Shown in pieces: positions 29,313-37,793 of a DNA stretch of 64,000 nucleotides. A program made the position numbers and the translations under genes. Position 1 is the first letter of the stretch, and every line of letters starts with the position of its first letter. Source of the DNA: RGIG1681 sp045650505 (GTDB taxonomy: Bacteria; Bacillota; Clostridia; Christensenellales; UBA1242); assembly GCA_045650505.1 (NCBI GenBank), contig JAZRRE010000003.1:21845-85844 (forward strand). Direction: 5' to 3'. Under the pieces are notes generated by a model. It ran no database searches, was not told where the DNA came from, and saw only the letters and a program-made list of their open reading frames with translations.

Positions 29313-32300
29313 ATGAGTATTTTAGGGGATATTAAAAAGACTGTTGTTGACAGAACAATACTTGTTGTTCAATTAAAGCAAGTTACAAAAGAATTAAAAG
29401 AAGTGTTGGCATGGACAGCTGGTATTGCGTTAAGAAGAACAGGGGCTGAAAATGTAGAAGACAGAGTTAAAGGACTTATTGCAAAAAAAAGGGAGTTAAC
29501 TGCTGCTATTCATAAAATTGACAAAGAAGCAATAAGTAAGAAGATAGATTCGGCTAAAGAAGGTGAAAAGTCTGGTTTTGTTGCAAAGAGAGATTCTTTG
29601 GATATGTCTTTTTGTGAATCGGAAATCGAAAGTTTAAGAGAATTGTTGTTAGCTTCAAGACAAACAGCAAAAGCTTATCAATCAAGAATAGAAATAGCTG
29701 AAAGTTTTATTCAAGATGCTCAAAGAGAGTTTGAAAGTGGAAAAATAACACAAGAACAATTTGAAGGGCGTGTTCAAAATCACAAACTTACAGTCGCACA
29801 ACTCAAAAAGTCTATAGAAGAGTGTCAAGAAGAACAAGTTGCAATAAAAACTCAAATTCTTGAAAACGAAGAATCAAGAGATGCTGCTTTTAAAAGTTAC
29901 AGTTCAGAAACTCCTGAAAACGAAGGGTTGATTGATATGGAGAAATCAATAAAAACTTCAGAAGTTGATTTTGAAATTGCATCTATAGAAAGAACAATAA
30001 AAGCGATTGATGAAGCGTTAGAACGTGCAAATCAAAATATAACAAGTACCAAGGAAGAGATAAAAACTTATTCTGAAAAGTATAGTGGTGAACAGCTAAA
30101 ATATATGGAAGAAATGGCAAAAGAACGTATAAGTCATTTCGAAAATGAAATAAGTGCTCTTCAAAAAAATAAATCAGCATTTGAAGATATCCGAATGAAT
30201 TTAACTTCAAAAAAGATAGGTATAGAAAATGAAGTTTCAAGAGAACATTTTGCAAGAGATGCAGAACATATTAGTGAAATTTCTAATAGATTTCGTTCTG
30301 GAGAAAGCATATCAACACCTTCAGAGGGGGGAATTTCAACAACCCCTGAAGCACCAAAGCCAACTTTTGCTGATAGAATAAAAAAGGCTGGAGAGTTTAT
30401 TGGCAAAGCTATAGAATCTGCAAGTGAAAAGTTAGAAGAAATTGGCGAAGCTATTGATGAAGGCAAAAAAGAAAGAGAAATTGAAAAACGTTTAAAAAAG
30501 GACCCTGTTGGGTATTATAGAGAACTCATAAGCTTTAACGGTGAAAATATAAAGGAAGTAAATATTTCTAAACTTACTCATTCTGAATATAAACAATTAT
30601 GTATCGAAGCAGTTAAATCAAATCCTACTGCATATAATTATATTCAAGGTCCACTTAAAGATGATATAACAATTTGTAAAATTGCAAAAGTTGCGATGGC
30701 AAGAAGAAAGATTGGACATTCTGAAGAACAATTAAATGAAGCCTATCCAACTGTAGTAAAAGAATTTCCATCAGAAATGAAAGATTTTAGTGCGACAGAA
30801 TTTGTTGAATCACATAACGGTGATTTTAGTAAAGCAATAGAAGATTTGATTGAAGCTGATAAGGCAAAAGAAGCAGCTGAAATTGAAAATTCAAGAAGAG
30901 AATTTGAAGAAAGAAATGCAGAAGCTGCTCAAGAATCTAAACCAGAAGAAAAAGGTGGTTTTGCCGGAATTGTTGCAAAATTAATTGGAAAAATTGGTGT
31001 TGCAAAAGAGGCGAAAAGAGAACTTGATGATTCAATTGAAAAAGTTGAAGAAATTGTTGAAGAAGTCCCAGAAGATGAAAGTGAGTTAGAAGCTCCAGCA
31101 GAAGAAGGTGAACTTGTTGTTGATGAGGGTGGAACAGATACAACTTCACCAAAAGATAAAGAACAAGATAAAAAGCCAACATTTAAAGAAAGAGTTTCTG
31201 GGTTGTTTGCACCATTAGTGACTCTTGCAAAAGGTGTAAAGGAAAAACTTGAATCTGCAATTGAAACTGGTGAAATGGAAGTTGAAGCTACAAAAAAAGC
31301 TGAAAAAGATGAAATTGAAAATTCTGCATTAGTTGAAGAAAATCCAGATAAGAAAAATGATGGCAAAGACAATGAAGTCAATCAGGCAGAAATTGATGAA
31401 GAAGAAGCTGCTAGAATTGCAGCCCTTGCAGAAGCAAGAGCAGCAGAAGCTGCAGAAGTGGAAGCAAAATTAGCTGAAGAAAATAAAAGAAAAGCAGAAG
31501 AAGCTGCGGTTGTTAAAAACGATAGTGAAATAGAAAATAATGCCACTGTGACCGATGGTTCAAAAATTGCGGGTAGTGAAGTTTTAGAAGATGCAGAAAA
31601 AGCAGCTGAACCTCCAAAGAAGAAAAAAGGTTTCTTTGCAAGACTTTTTAGAAGAGGTAAAGAAAAAGCTGTTGAAGAGAAAAAAGAAGACAACAAAGAT
31701 GTTGAAGTTATTGAGAATGGTAGAGATGATTCAGCAGCCGTTGTAACCACTGTTACACCAGAAGAAATAGACAAAGAGAAAAAATCAGAAACCACAGTTA
31801 TTGCAGGTGACAAGAAGTTAGAAGATGAAACTATTGAAGCTGAAATTACTGTTGACAAACCTGTTGCAGAAGAAGATAAAAGTGTTAAAAAAGAAGATAA
31901 TTTAGAAGTAGATGTTATCGAAAATTCAGGTGATAGTTTAGAAGTTAAAACAGATGTTGTGCAAAATGACAATGCATCTCAAAATATTCAACCAAGCAAT
32001 GTTGGTGGTGAAAGTGATGTTATTGTTAAAGAAGATAAAGATGCAGACCCAATAGAATTTACTTCTAAAAAACCATATCCTCAAGGTCAATCAAGATTGA
32101 AACTTTCAGCTGAACAATTAAGGGCAATTGAGGCTGAAGCTGAAGCCGAAGTTAGGGCTCAAGTTACAGAACAACAATTCAAGAGATATAAAAGAACAAA
32201 GAGTGGCAAAGTTGCTAATATGATTAGAGATGCTATTGCTAAAAAGAAAGGTCAAGCTCTTGGAAAAATGGCAGAAGAAAGAAATAAACCAAAAGTTGAA

Positions 32301-32888
32301 GAGGTTGTTATTGAAGCTGCTCCAGAAGTTGTTGAGGTTGAAGAAATTGTAGAATCTACTCCAGAGGTTGTTGAGGCTGAAGAAGTTGTAGAGGTTGCTC
32401 CTGAAGAACCAAAGGTTAGCAAAGTTGCAGAATATATTTCAGCTTATGCTCAAGAATATAGCAGATTCTATTCAGTTAACACAGGTTCTCGTGGAACATC
32501 TATGGTTGATAAACAAAGAAGACTCAACAGTTCAATGAAAAACTTTATTGAAAATCAAGTGGAACAGGTTTCTGTTAACAATAACGGTGAACTTAATGTT
32601 GATATGATGAAAAAAGTTAGTCACCCAATTAGCGAAGCAGATATGGCAGATTTGGTTGCTGATGAAAAAGCTATTTTAAGATTATTTGCAATTGCTTCAA
32701 ATGATGGTTATAGAGGTGAAGATGGCAAGTGGAATAAGCTTACAGAAAAGAGAAGAATAGCACTTGCAGGAGTTCTTGTTAGTGTTGCTGAAAGAAAGAT
32801 GGAAATTGAAAACAAAAGAGTTCAAGAGGCACAAGCACGCAAGGCTCAAGGATTACAAACAGACGGAGTTGAAAGAGAAAATGACTAA
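29313..32888 (+). CDS. Very large Glu/Lys/Ala-rich coiled-coil protein with repeated amphipathic modules
   Basis: 1191 residues, no signal peptide, no membrane helix, strongly acidic. The N-terminal 300 residues are long coiled coils. From about 340 to 960 acidic linkers alternate with short basic-hydrophobic modules: PTFADRIKKAGEFIGKAIES, GGFAGIVAKLIGKIGVAKEA, PTFKERVSGLFAPLVTLAKG and KKGFFARLFRRGKEKAVEE. These look like membrane- or partner-binding amphipathic helices. Val-Ile-Glu-Asn phrases also recur. A compact C-terminal domain (about 1035-1165) follows. I recognise no family; a cytoskeletal or scaffold role is a guess. AGAGGA precedes the ATG. It overlaps the next small gene by eight bases. 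Confidence 0.85.
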   Translation: MSILGDIKKTVVDRTILVVQLKQVTKELKEVLAWTAGIALRRTGAENVEDRVKGLIAKKRELTAAIHKIDKEAISKKIDSAKEGEKSGFVAKRDSLDMSFCESEIESLRELLLASRQTAKAYQSRIEIAESFIQDAQREFESGKITQEQFEGRVQNHKLTVAQLKKSIEECQEEQVAIKTQILENEESRDAAFKSYSSETPENEGLIDMEKSIKTSEVDFEIASIERTIKAIDEALERANQNITSTKEEIKTYSEKYSGEQLKYMEEMAKERISHFENEISALQKNKSAFEDIRMNLTSKKIGIENEVSREHFARDAEHISEISNRFRSGESISTPSEGGISTTPEAPKPTFADRIKKAGEFIGKAIESASEKLEEIGEAIDEGKKEREIEKRLKKDPVGYYRELISFNGENIKEVNISKLTHSEYKQLCIEAVKSNPTAYNYIQGPLKDDITICKIAKVAMARRKIGHSEEQLNEAYPTVVKEFPSEMKDFSATEFVESHNGDFSKAIEDLIEADKAKEAAEIENSRREFEERNAEAAQESKPEEKGGFAGIVAKLIGKIGVAKEAKRELDDSIEKVEEIVEEVPEDESELEAPAEEGELVVDEGGTDTTSPKDKEQDKKPTFKERVSGLFAPLVTLAKGVKEKLESAIETGEMEVEATKKAEKDEIENSALVEENPDKKNDGKDNEVNQAEIDEEEAARIAALAEARAAEAAEVEAKLAEENKRKAEEAAVVKNDSEIENNATVTDGSKIAGSEVLEDAEKAAEPPKKKKGFFARLFRRGKEKAVEEKKEDNKDVEVIENGRDDSAAVVTTVTPEEIDKEKKSETTVIAGDKKLEDETIEAEITVDKPVAEEDKSVKKEDNLEVDVIENSGDSLEVKTDVVQNDNASQNIQPSNVGGESDVIVKEDKDADPIEFTSKKPYPQGQSRLKLSAEQLRAIEAEAEAEVRAQVTEQQFKRYKRTKSGKVANMIRDAIAKKKGQALGKMAEERNKPKVEEVVIEAAPEVVEVEEIVESTPEVVEAEEVVEVAPEEPKVSKVAEYISAYAQEYSRFYSVNTGSRGTSMVDKQRRLNSSMKNFIENQVEQVSVNNNGELNVDMMKKVSHPISEADMADLVADEKAILRLFAIASNDGYRGEDGKWNKLTEKRRIALAGVLVSVAERKMEIENKRVQEAQARKAQGLQTDGVEREND

Positions 32889-33060
32889 TTTAGAAAATGA
32901 AGAATTAGAGCAAGTTCAAGAACAAGAAGAAGTTTCTGCTCCTGCTAAAATTGAAAAGATTTCACTTACTGAAATTACACAGGAAAAAGAAAAACAAGAA
33001 GATGAGAAAACAGATGCTTTAGTTAAGCGAATTTTAGATAAGATTCTTGAAATAGAATAA
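32881..33060 (+). CDS. Small acidic protein, 59 residues, overlapping the large coiled-coil gene
   Basis: The ATG at 32881 overlaps the last codons of the 1191-residue gene, so translation is probably coupled. The product is Glu- and Gln-rich at the N-terminus, with a predicted C-terminal helix (DALVKRILDKILEIE). A terminator follows immediately, so the two genes form one operon. No family is recognised; it is a likely partner of the large protein by context. Confidence 0.75.
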   Translation: MTNLENEELEQVQEQEEVSAPAKIEKISLTEITQEKEKQEDEKTDALVKRILDKILEIE

Positions 33061-33091
33061 AAAAAAGAAGAAGGGTAACCTTCTTCTTTTT
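33060..33091 (+). terminator. Terminator of the coiled-coil operon
   Basis: AAAAGAAGAAGG and CCTTCTTCTTTT around four bases. It may also act on the convergent SRP RNA transcript. Confidence 0.85.
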
Positions 33092-33105
33092 GATTGTTTA
33101 AAAAA

Positions 33106-33371
33106 GTCGAGCACACATTTCGTTATACAACACCGAAGTGGAAACCAAGTAGCCAGCTACTTCAAAGCTACCTCAAGGCACATAGAAGATTTCGCTTAAT
33201 GCTGCTGCGGTCAGGCTCTGACATGGTTCACGAAGTTCTATTGCTTAAGACCTTGATATCAACACCGCTTGCTTGGTGCGACCTCCCATATCATATACCT
33301 AGATGTGCGGTCTATCCTGCTATAGTAGATCTCAGGTTACAGGGCACTACTAGCTCCCCATATAGCTCGAC
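33106..33371 (-). ncRNA. ffs: Signal recognition particle RNA, large bacterial type
   Basis: SRP RNA with Ffh targets nascent membrane proteins. At about 266 bases this is the long Firmicutes form with an Alu domain. Minus-strand landmarks: the ends GTCGAGC and GCTCGAC pair; the Alu region has GTGCCCTGTAACCTGAGATC; the S domain has GAACCATGTCAGAGCCTGAC then CGCAGCAGCATTAAG, matching the GTCAG...AGCAGC symmetric loop of domain IV. The apical loop is not the usual GGAA tetraloop. A promoter starts it exactly six bases after a TATAAT box, and a T run follows the 3' end. Confidence 0.94.
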
Positions 33372-33377
33372 AAAAGT

Positions 33378-33405
33378 ATTATATCATATCCACGCAAAAA
33401 ATCAA
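33378..33405 (-). promoter_or_regulatory. Promoter of SRP RNA
   Basis: On the minus strand TTGATT (33400-33405), 16 bases, TATAAT (33378-33383). The RNA 5' end at 33371 is seven bases downstream. Confidence 0.85.
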
Positions 33406-33476
33406 GTGAAAAATTTATACAAAAAGGTATTTAAAAGTAAAAAAATGTGTGATATAATGGCTCGTGGAGATTTTAT

Positions 33477-34382
33477 ATGAGTGAATTTAGACTTAAAAAC
33501 AACGAAATGATGTTTTTTTTAGACTTCAACAACACTCTTGTTGATTACACTAATGAGTATGATATTCCAAGGCGTTATTTTGACAATATGGATTATGTGA
33601 ACCCTTATCACACAAGAACAATGATTGCAAAAGCACTTATTGATTTTGAAAGACAAACGGGAATCACTCCGGTTGTTTGCATTGTTACAAATGCAAGGGT
33701 TAGTGTGATTGACAATAATGGTTTTGAAGGGATTTGCAACGATTTATATCGAACATTTTTCTATGAAGAAGAAAGAACAAGCATTCACCCTAAAGCAGAT
33801 GGCAGAAGGTTTTTTAAATATTTAATGCATTTTGAAAATGATGCTTTTATAAGACTTCATCCATCAGCCTCAACTTATGATGATATTTTTGAAGTGATTC
33901 CATTTCACCAAAAAGCACTTGATATTAGATATACCGAGCAATTTAAGAAAAAGGAAAGTGTTGATAGGCTAATGACTGTGGTTGACCCTAAAAAAAATAC
34001 TTCAAAGTTTATTTTGTTTGCAGGTGATTCAATTAAAGATGATTATCCAATGAAGGAAATTTGGACACCAGAAGGGGTTTCAAAAATCTTCATAAGACCT
34101 TCAAGGTCGCAAAAGTTATCTTATTCGTTGATGCGTGAATTTTGTGAAGCAAAGGGTGACACATTTTCAAGCATAAACCCTAAAAACGGCAAAAAGGTTA
34201 TTTGCACAGACCTGACTTCATTTGCACTTTTGTCACCAGAAGACCAGGCAAAGATTTTAAACTATGATAGTGGTGATTATGTTTATTTAACCACAAAAAA
34301 CACAAAAGGTTTGACCGAAGGTATAAAAATGGCGGCAGATTTAATTGCAGACGGAAATGCACAAGAAAAACAAATGTTTTAG
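33477..34382 (+). CDS. HAD-superfamily-like hydrolase
   Basis: 301 residues, soluble. Motif I reads FFLDFNNTLVDYT: the nucleophile Asp is present but the acid/base Asp two residues later is Asn (DxN rather than DxD), followed by Thr. Motif II may be CIVTNAR. Motif IV is FAGDSIKDDYPM, with the metal-binding Asp pair. Phosphatase activity may therefore be altered or lost. The substrate is unknown. GGAG lies seven bases before the ATG. It is followed by a separate promoter for the HEPN-like/CBS gene. Confidence 0.75.
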   Translation: MSEFRLKNNEMMFFLDFNNTLVDYTNEYDIPRRYFDNMDYVNPYHTRTMIAKALIDFERQTGITPVVCIVTNARVSVIDNNGFEGICNDLYRTFFYEEERTSIHPKADGRRFFKYLMHFENDAFIRLHPSASTYDDIFEVIPFHQKALDIRYTEQFKKKESVDRLMTVVDPKKNTSKFILFAGDSIKDDYPMKEIWTPEGVSKIFIRPSRSQKLSYSLMREFCEAKGDTFSSINPKNGKKVICTDLTSFALLSPEDQAKILNYDSGDYVYLTTKNTKGLTEGIKMAADLIADGNAQEKQMF

Positions 34383-34397
34383 CGTGCCTTATAATTT

Positions 34398-34426
34398 TTG
34401 ACTTGTGTAAATATTTTTGTTATTAT
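34398..34426 (+). promoter_or_regulatory. Promoter of the HEPN-like/CBS gene
   Basis: TTGACT (34398-34403), 17 bases, TATTAT (34421-34426), 20 bases before the ATG. Confidence 0.75.
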
Positions 34427-34445
34427 GGTAATATAAGGAGCAAAT

Positions 34446-35162
34446 ATGGAAAAAAACGAATTAGCTAAAAGATTTATATCTGCTTACAACAGATTAGACC
34501 AAGGGCTTCGAGATATTTACTCAATTAAAAGAACCCTTAATTTTGCCGATATGATTAGAAAAGTTGCAACAGTTAACACTGTTGTTAAAAAGTTTGAAGA
34601 AGACCTTATTGACTATGGCAGACTTCGTAATGCAATTGTGCATAGAAGTAGTGATGAGATTATTGCTGAGCCAAATGTTGATGTGGTTGAAAAATTAGAA
34701 AAAATCGCAAGAATAATCAACACTCCACCAAGAGTTATTGAATGTTTGCGCCCTAGAGAGGTTTTCTCTGTTAGTGGTGATGAAACACTTCACAATGTTG
34801 TTGGTGAAATGTGGAAAAAGGGTTATTCAGTTGTTCCTGTTTATATTTCAGGAACACTTGTTGGTGTAATTAACAGAAAAATGATTGTTGATGGCATCGG
34901 CAGATTTATTGCAAACGGAAAAGATATTGATGATGCAATGATGGAACCGGTTTCAAAATGTTTAGACATTTTCAATGAAACCAGCCACTATGAAGTTGCA
35001 CCAACAAGTCTTACTGTTGAAAATTTGATGTATATGTTCCAGCAAAACAGAAAGCTTTCAAGTGTTATTCTCACTGAAAATGGCAACTACACAGAGCCTG
35101 CGAAAGTTATTATTGTTAGTGCTGATATTATTGATTTGAACTTAATTTTAGACAACTATTAG
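34446..35162 (+). CDS. HEPN-like domain fused to a CBS pair
   Basis: 238 residues. The N-terminal helical part (about 1-90) has GRLRNAIVHRSSDE, an R-x4-H motif as in HEPN ribonucleases and HEPN-type RNA-binding domains. From about 100 two CBS repeats follow (RPREVFSVSGDETLHNVVGE; YSVVPVYISGTLVGVINR; LTVENLMYMFQQNRKLSSVI), which bind adenosine nucleotides. An energy- or nucleotide-sensing domain attached to a possible RNase is notable. AAGGAG precedes the ATG. The methyltransferase gene begins eight bases after its stop, so an RNA-modification operon follows. Confidence 0.78.
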   Translation: MEKNELAKRFISAYNRLDQGLRDIYSIKRTLNFADMIRKVATVNTVVKKFEEDLIDYGRLRNAIVHRSSDEIIAEPNVDVVEKLEKIARIINTPPRVIECLRPREVFSVSGDETLHNVVGEMWKKGYSVVPVYISGTLVGVINRKMIVDGIGRFIANGKDIDDAMMEPVSKCLDIFNETSHYEVAPTSLTVENLMYMFQQNRKLSSVILTENGNYTEPAKVIIVSADIIDLNLILDNY

Positions 35163-35170
35163 AGAGTATT

Positions 35171-36037
35171 ATGAAAATTGCAAGTGAATGGAAAGATTAT
35201 AAAGTTATAGCAACCGGTGACGGAGAAAAGCTTGAGAATTGGAATGGCGTTGTTTTGCTTCGCCCAGACCCTCAAGTTATTTGGCATGCAAAAAAAGAAC
35301 TTAATAAAGATAAAAGCATTAACGCTTGGTATCACAGAAGTGAAACAGGTGGTGGTGCTTGGGAATATAAGAAGAAAACTCCTGAAGAGTGGACAGTTTC
35401 TTATAAAAACCTTAAATTTGCACTCAAAACAATGGGTTTTAAACACACAGGATTGTTTCCAGAACAAGCCTATAATTGGGACAGAATGACAGATTTAATC
35501 AAAAATGCTGGCAGACCAATTTCGGTTTTAAATTTGTTTGGTTACACCGGTGGTGCAACTGTTGCGTGTGCCGCAGCAGGGGCTTCTGTTTGCCATGTTG
35601 ATGCAGCAAAAAATATGGTTGACCGTTGCAAAGAAAATATTAGAATTTCGGGGCTTGAAGATAAGCCGGTTAGATATATTGTTGATGACTGCACAAAATT
35701 TGTGAATCGTGAGATAAGAAGAGGTCACAAATATGACGCAATCATTATGGACCCACCAAGTTATGGCAGGGGTTCAAATGGTGAAGTTTGGAAACTTGAA
35801 GAAAATCTTTATGATTTTGTTGCACTTTGCAAACAGGTGCTTTCAGAAAAGCCACTTTTTGTGCTTATAAACAGTTACACAACAGGGCTTGGCGCAACTG
35901 TTTTAGAGAATATTTTAAACTTAACACTTGCCGATTTCAAAGGAAAAGCTGAAGCTTATGAACTTTGTCTTCCAACAGAAGAAAAGGGAGTGCTTCTTCC
36001 TTGTGGAACAAGTGGAATATTTATTGGAGAAGAATAA
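35171..36037 (+). CDS. Class I SAM-dependent methyltransferase (RlmI/RlmK-like)
   Basis: 288 residues. SAM-binding motif I is NLFGYTGGATVACAAAGA; acidic residue Asp in CHVDAAKNM; motif IV DPPSYGRG, typical of the large-subunit rRNA methyltransferases RlmI/RlmK and their short relatives. The N-terminal PUA domain of RlmI is absent, so this is a core-only form. The target base is not known. The stop overlaps the ATG of the pseudouridine synthase gene by one base (TAATG), suggesting a joint role in rRNA or tRNA modification. Confidence 0.87.
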   Translation: MKIASEWKDYKVIATGDGEKLENWNGVVLLRPDPQVIWHAKKELNKDKSINAWYHRSETGGGAWEYKKKTPEEWTVSYKNLKFALKTMGFKHTGLFPEQAYNWDRMTDLIKNAGRPISVLNLFGYTGGATVACAAAGASVCHVDAAKNMVDRCKENIRISGLEDKPVRYIVDDCTKFVNREIRRGHKYDAIIMDPPSYGRGSNGEVWKLEENLYDFVALCKQVLSEKPLFVLINSYTTGLGATVLENILNLTLADFKGKAEAYELCLPTEEKGVLLPCGTSGIFIGEE

Positions 36038-36747
36038 TGGAAGTTTTATATGAAGATAACCACATTGTTGTTGTAAGCAAACCTCAAGGTGTGCCTAGTC
36101 AAGCAGATGAGAGTGGTGATAAAGATATGCTCACAATGGTTAAAGAGTATGTAAAAGAAAAATATAATAAGCCGGGTGAAGCTTTTATTGGGTTAGTTCA
36201 CAGACTTGACAGACCAACAGGTGGTGTTATGGTTTTTGCAAGAACCAGCAAATCAGCTTCAAGACTTGCCGAGCAGATGAAAGAAGGTGATTTTGATAAG
36301 AGTTACCTTGCTGTTGTTTGTGGAAGACCTAGAGAAGCGAAAGGTAAACTTGTGAACTATTTAAAGAAAGACCCAAAAACAAATATGGCAAAGATTGTTC
36401 CTCAAACAGAAGAAGGTGCAAAAAGGGCCGAACTTGATTATGAAGTTTTAGAACATAATGGTGAAACAAATAGAAGTCTTGTTAAAGTTAAACTTTATTC
36501 AGGAAGGGGTCATCAAATTCGTGTTCAAATGAAAGGCATAAAGTGTCCAATCTATGGTGACCAAAAATATGGTGGCGAGGGAATGGATAAAGTTATGCTC
36601 AATTTGTTTGCAAGTGAACTTTCATTTAATCATCCAACCACAAAACAAAAACTTATTTTTAGAGTGTATCCACCTGAAACAGAAAGTGCTTGGAATGAGT
36701 TTAGACTTGATAAATATTTATCACTCAAAACAAATTATGATGACTAA
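36037..36747 (+). CDS. RluA-family pseudouridine synthase
   Basis: 236 residues. The family signature VHRLDRPTGGVMVFA contains the catalytic Asp (about 56), and the C-terminal GRGHQIRVQM block is present. There is no N-terminal S4 domain, so it is the short RluA/RluC type. The start is the ATG overlapping the methyltransferase stop. The product is a uridine isomerase for rRNA or tRNA; the exact site is unknown. A terminator follows. Confidence 0.92.
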   Translation: MEVLYEDNHIVVVSKPQGVPSQADESGDKDMLTMVKEYVKEKYNKPGEAFIGLVHRLDRPTGGVMVFARTSKSASRLAEQMKEGDFDKSYLAVVCGRPREAKGKLVNYLKKDPKTNMAKIVPQTEEGAKRAELDYEVLEHNGETNRSLVKVKLYSGRGHQIRVQMKGIKCPIYGDQKYGGEGMDKVMLNLFASELSFNHPTTKQKLIFRVYPPETESAWNEFRLDKYLSLKTNYDD

Positions 36748-36749
36748 AA

Positions 36750-36780
36750 ATATGGAGAAGAAAACCTCCATATTTTTATT
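36750..36780 (+). terminator. Terminator after the pseudouridine synthase gene
   Basis: AATATGGAG and CTCCATATT around a loop of about eight bases, followed by a T run. Confidence 0.85.
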
Positions 36781-36811
36781 TAAAAAGTGATGTAAAATTA
36801 GAAAAATTAGG

Positions 36812-36832
36812 GTGTTATGTTTCACATAACAC
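36812..36832. repeat. Palindrome family, copy 2
   Basis: GTGTTATGT, TTC, ACATAACAC: a perfect 9-bp dyad. It ends exactly where the ribosome site TTGGAGAA of the next gene begins, so it could be an operator or a 5' hairpin influencing translation. Confidence 0.8.
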
Positions 36833-36844
36833 TTGGAGAATGCT

Positions 36845-37783
36845 ATGCAGTTGCCGTTATCTTTACAAGAAAAAGTGAACGCTCTTTACAGTGAGTTAAA
36901 AAGAGGTGAACTTTCAAAAGTACAGAAAGATTTAACTTATAAATATAAAAACGAAACGGGCGAAAGCAAGTCATTAATTGATTCAAAGGCAGATAGTTTG
37001 CTTTATGCAATTTCAAGAATGCCAGCAACTTATGCAGTGATTTATACACTCATAAATCAACTTATTGAACAAGGTTTTATTTCTAATATTGAATCTGTTT
37101 TTGATGTTGGGTCGGGAACAGGTGCTGGTTATTTTGCAGTTAAAGAGTTTGGTGAAGATATAAAAATAACTCTTGCTGAACGTGATGAAAATATGATTAA
37201 AGTTTTTGAGCATTTAAAAAATGATAGTGTTTCTGTTCAAAAACTTGATATTGTTCGTGACAGACTTGAAACAAAAGCTGATTTGGTGATGACAAGTTAT
37301 GTGCTTTCAGAAATGAAAGAGCAAGATAGATTAAATTCAGTTCTAAAACTTTTAGAATCTGCAAATAAATATCTTTTAATCATCGACACAGGCACACCAA
37401 GAACTTATGAAAATATGATGACAGTTAAGCGTTTTGTGATTGAAAAAGGGTATAAAGTTATTGCTCCGTGTCAAAGTGATAAGTGTGGGCTAAAAAACGA
37501 TTATTGTCAGTTTTATGCAAGAGTTGAAAGGTCTGCACTTATGAGACAAGCAAAACAGGGTGAACTCTCTTATGAAGATGAAAAGTATTTTTATCTTTTA
37601 ATTTCTAAAGAAAATGTAGAAACTTGCAGTAAAAGAGTTATTCGAAGACCGATAATCAAACCAAATAATATTGAACTTATACATTGTTCAAAAGATGGTG
37701 TGCAAAAAGAAATTTTCACAAAAAAGAATAAAGAATTGTTTAAACAAGCGAAAAAGTCAAAGATAAACGATTTGATAAAATAG
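36845..37783 (+). CDS. Rsm22-like small-subunit rRNA methyltransferase family protein
   Basis: 312 residues. The pattern fits the Rsm22 family: an N-terminal helical part (LPLSLQEKVNALYSEL, SKADSLLYAISRMPATYAV), SAM motif VFDVGSGTGAG, MTSYVLSEM, then IDTGTPRTYENMM and a Cys-containing segment (CQSDKCGLKNDYCQF) that could bind a metal cluster. In mitochondria Rsm22 relatives are needed for small-subunit assembly. The ATG at 36845 follows GGAGAATGCT; an in-frame TTG at 36833 lies within this ribosome site. Confidence 0.85.
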   Translation: MQLPLSLQEKVNALYSELKRGELSKVQKDLTYKYKNETGESKSLIDSKADSLLYAISRMPATYAVIYTLINQLIEQGFISNIESVFDVGSGTGAGYFAVKEFGEDIKITLAERDENMIKVFEHLKNDSVSVQKLDIVRDRLETKADLVMTSYVLSEMKEQDRLNSVLKLLESANKYLLIIDTGTPRTYENMMTVKRFVIEKGYKVIAPCQSDKCGLKNDYCQFYARVERSALMRQAKQGELSYEDEKYFYLLISKENVETCSKRVIRRPIIKPNNIELIHCSKDGVQKEIFTKKNKELFKQAKKSKINDLIK

Positions 37784-37793
37784 GAAAGATAAT

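Noticed and set aside
31382..31972. Minus-strand open frames of 196 residues (and 150 residues at 30929-31381) opposite the Glu/Lys-rich gene
   Set aside because: Complement of GAA/GCA-rich codons gives Ser/Phe/Leu-rich frames without stops; no ribosome site or family signature.
33094..33480. Plus-strand open frame of 128 residues between the coiled-coil operon and the HAD-like gene
   Set aside because: It is the complement of the SRP RNA gene and has no ribosome site.
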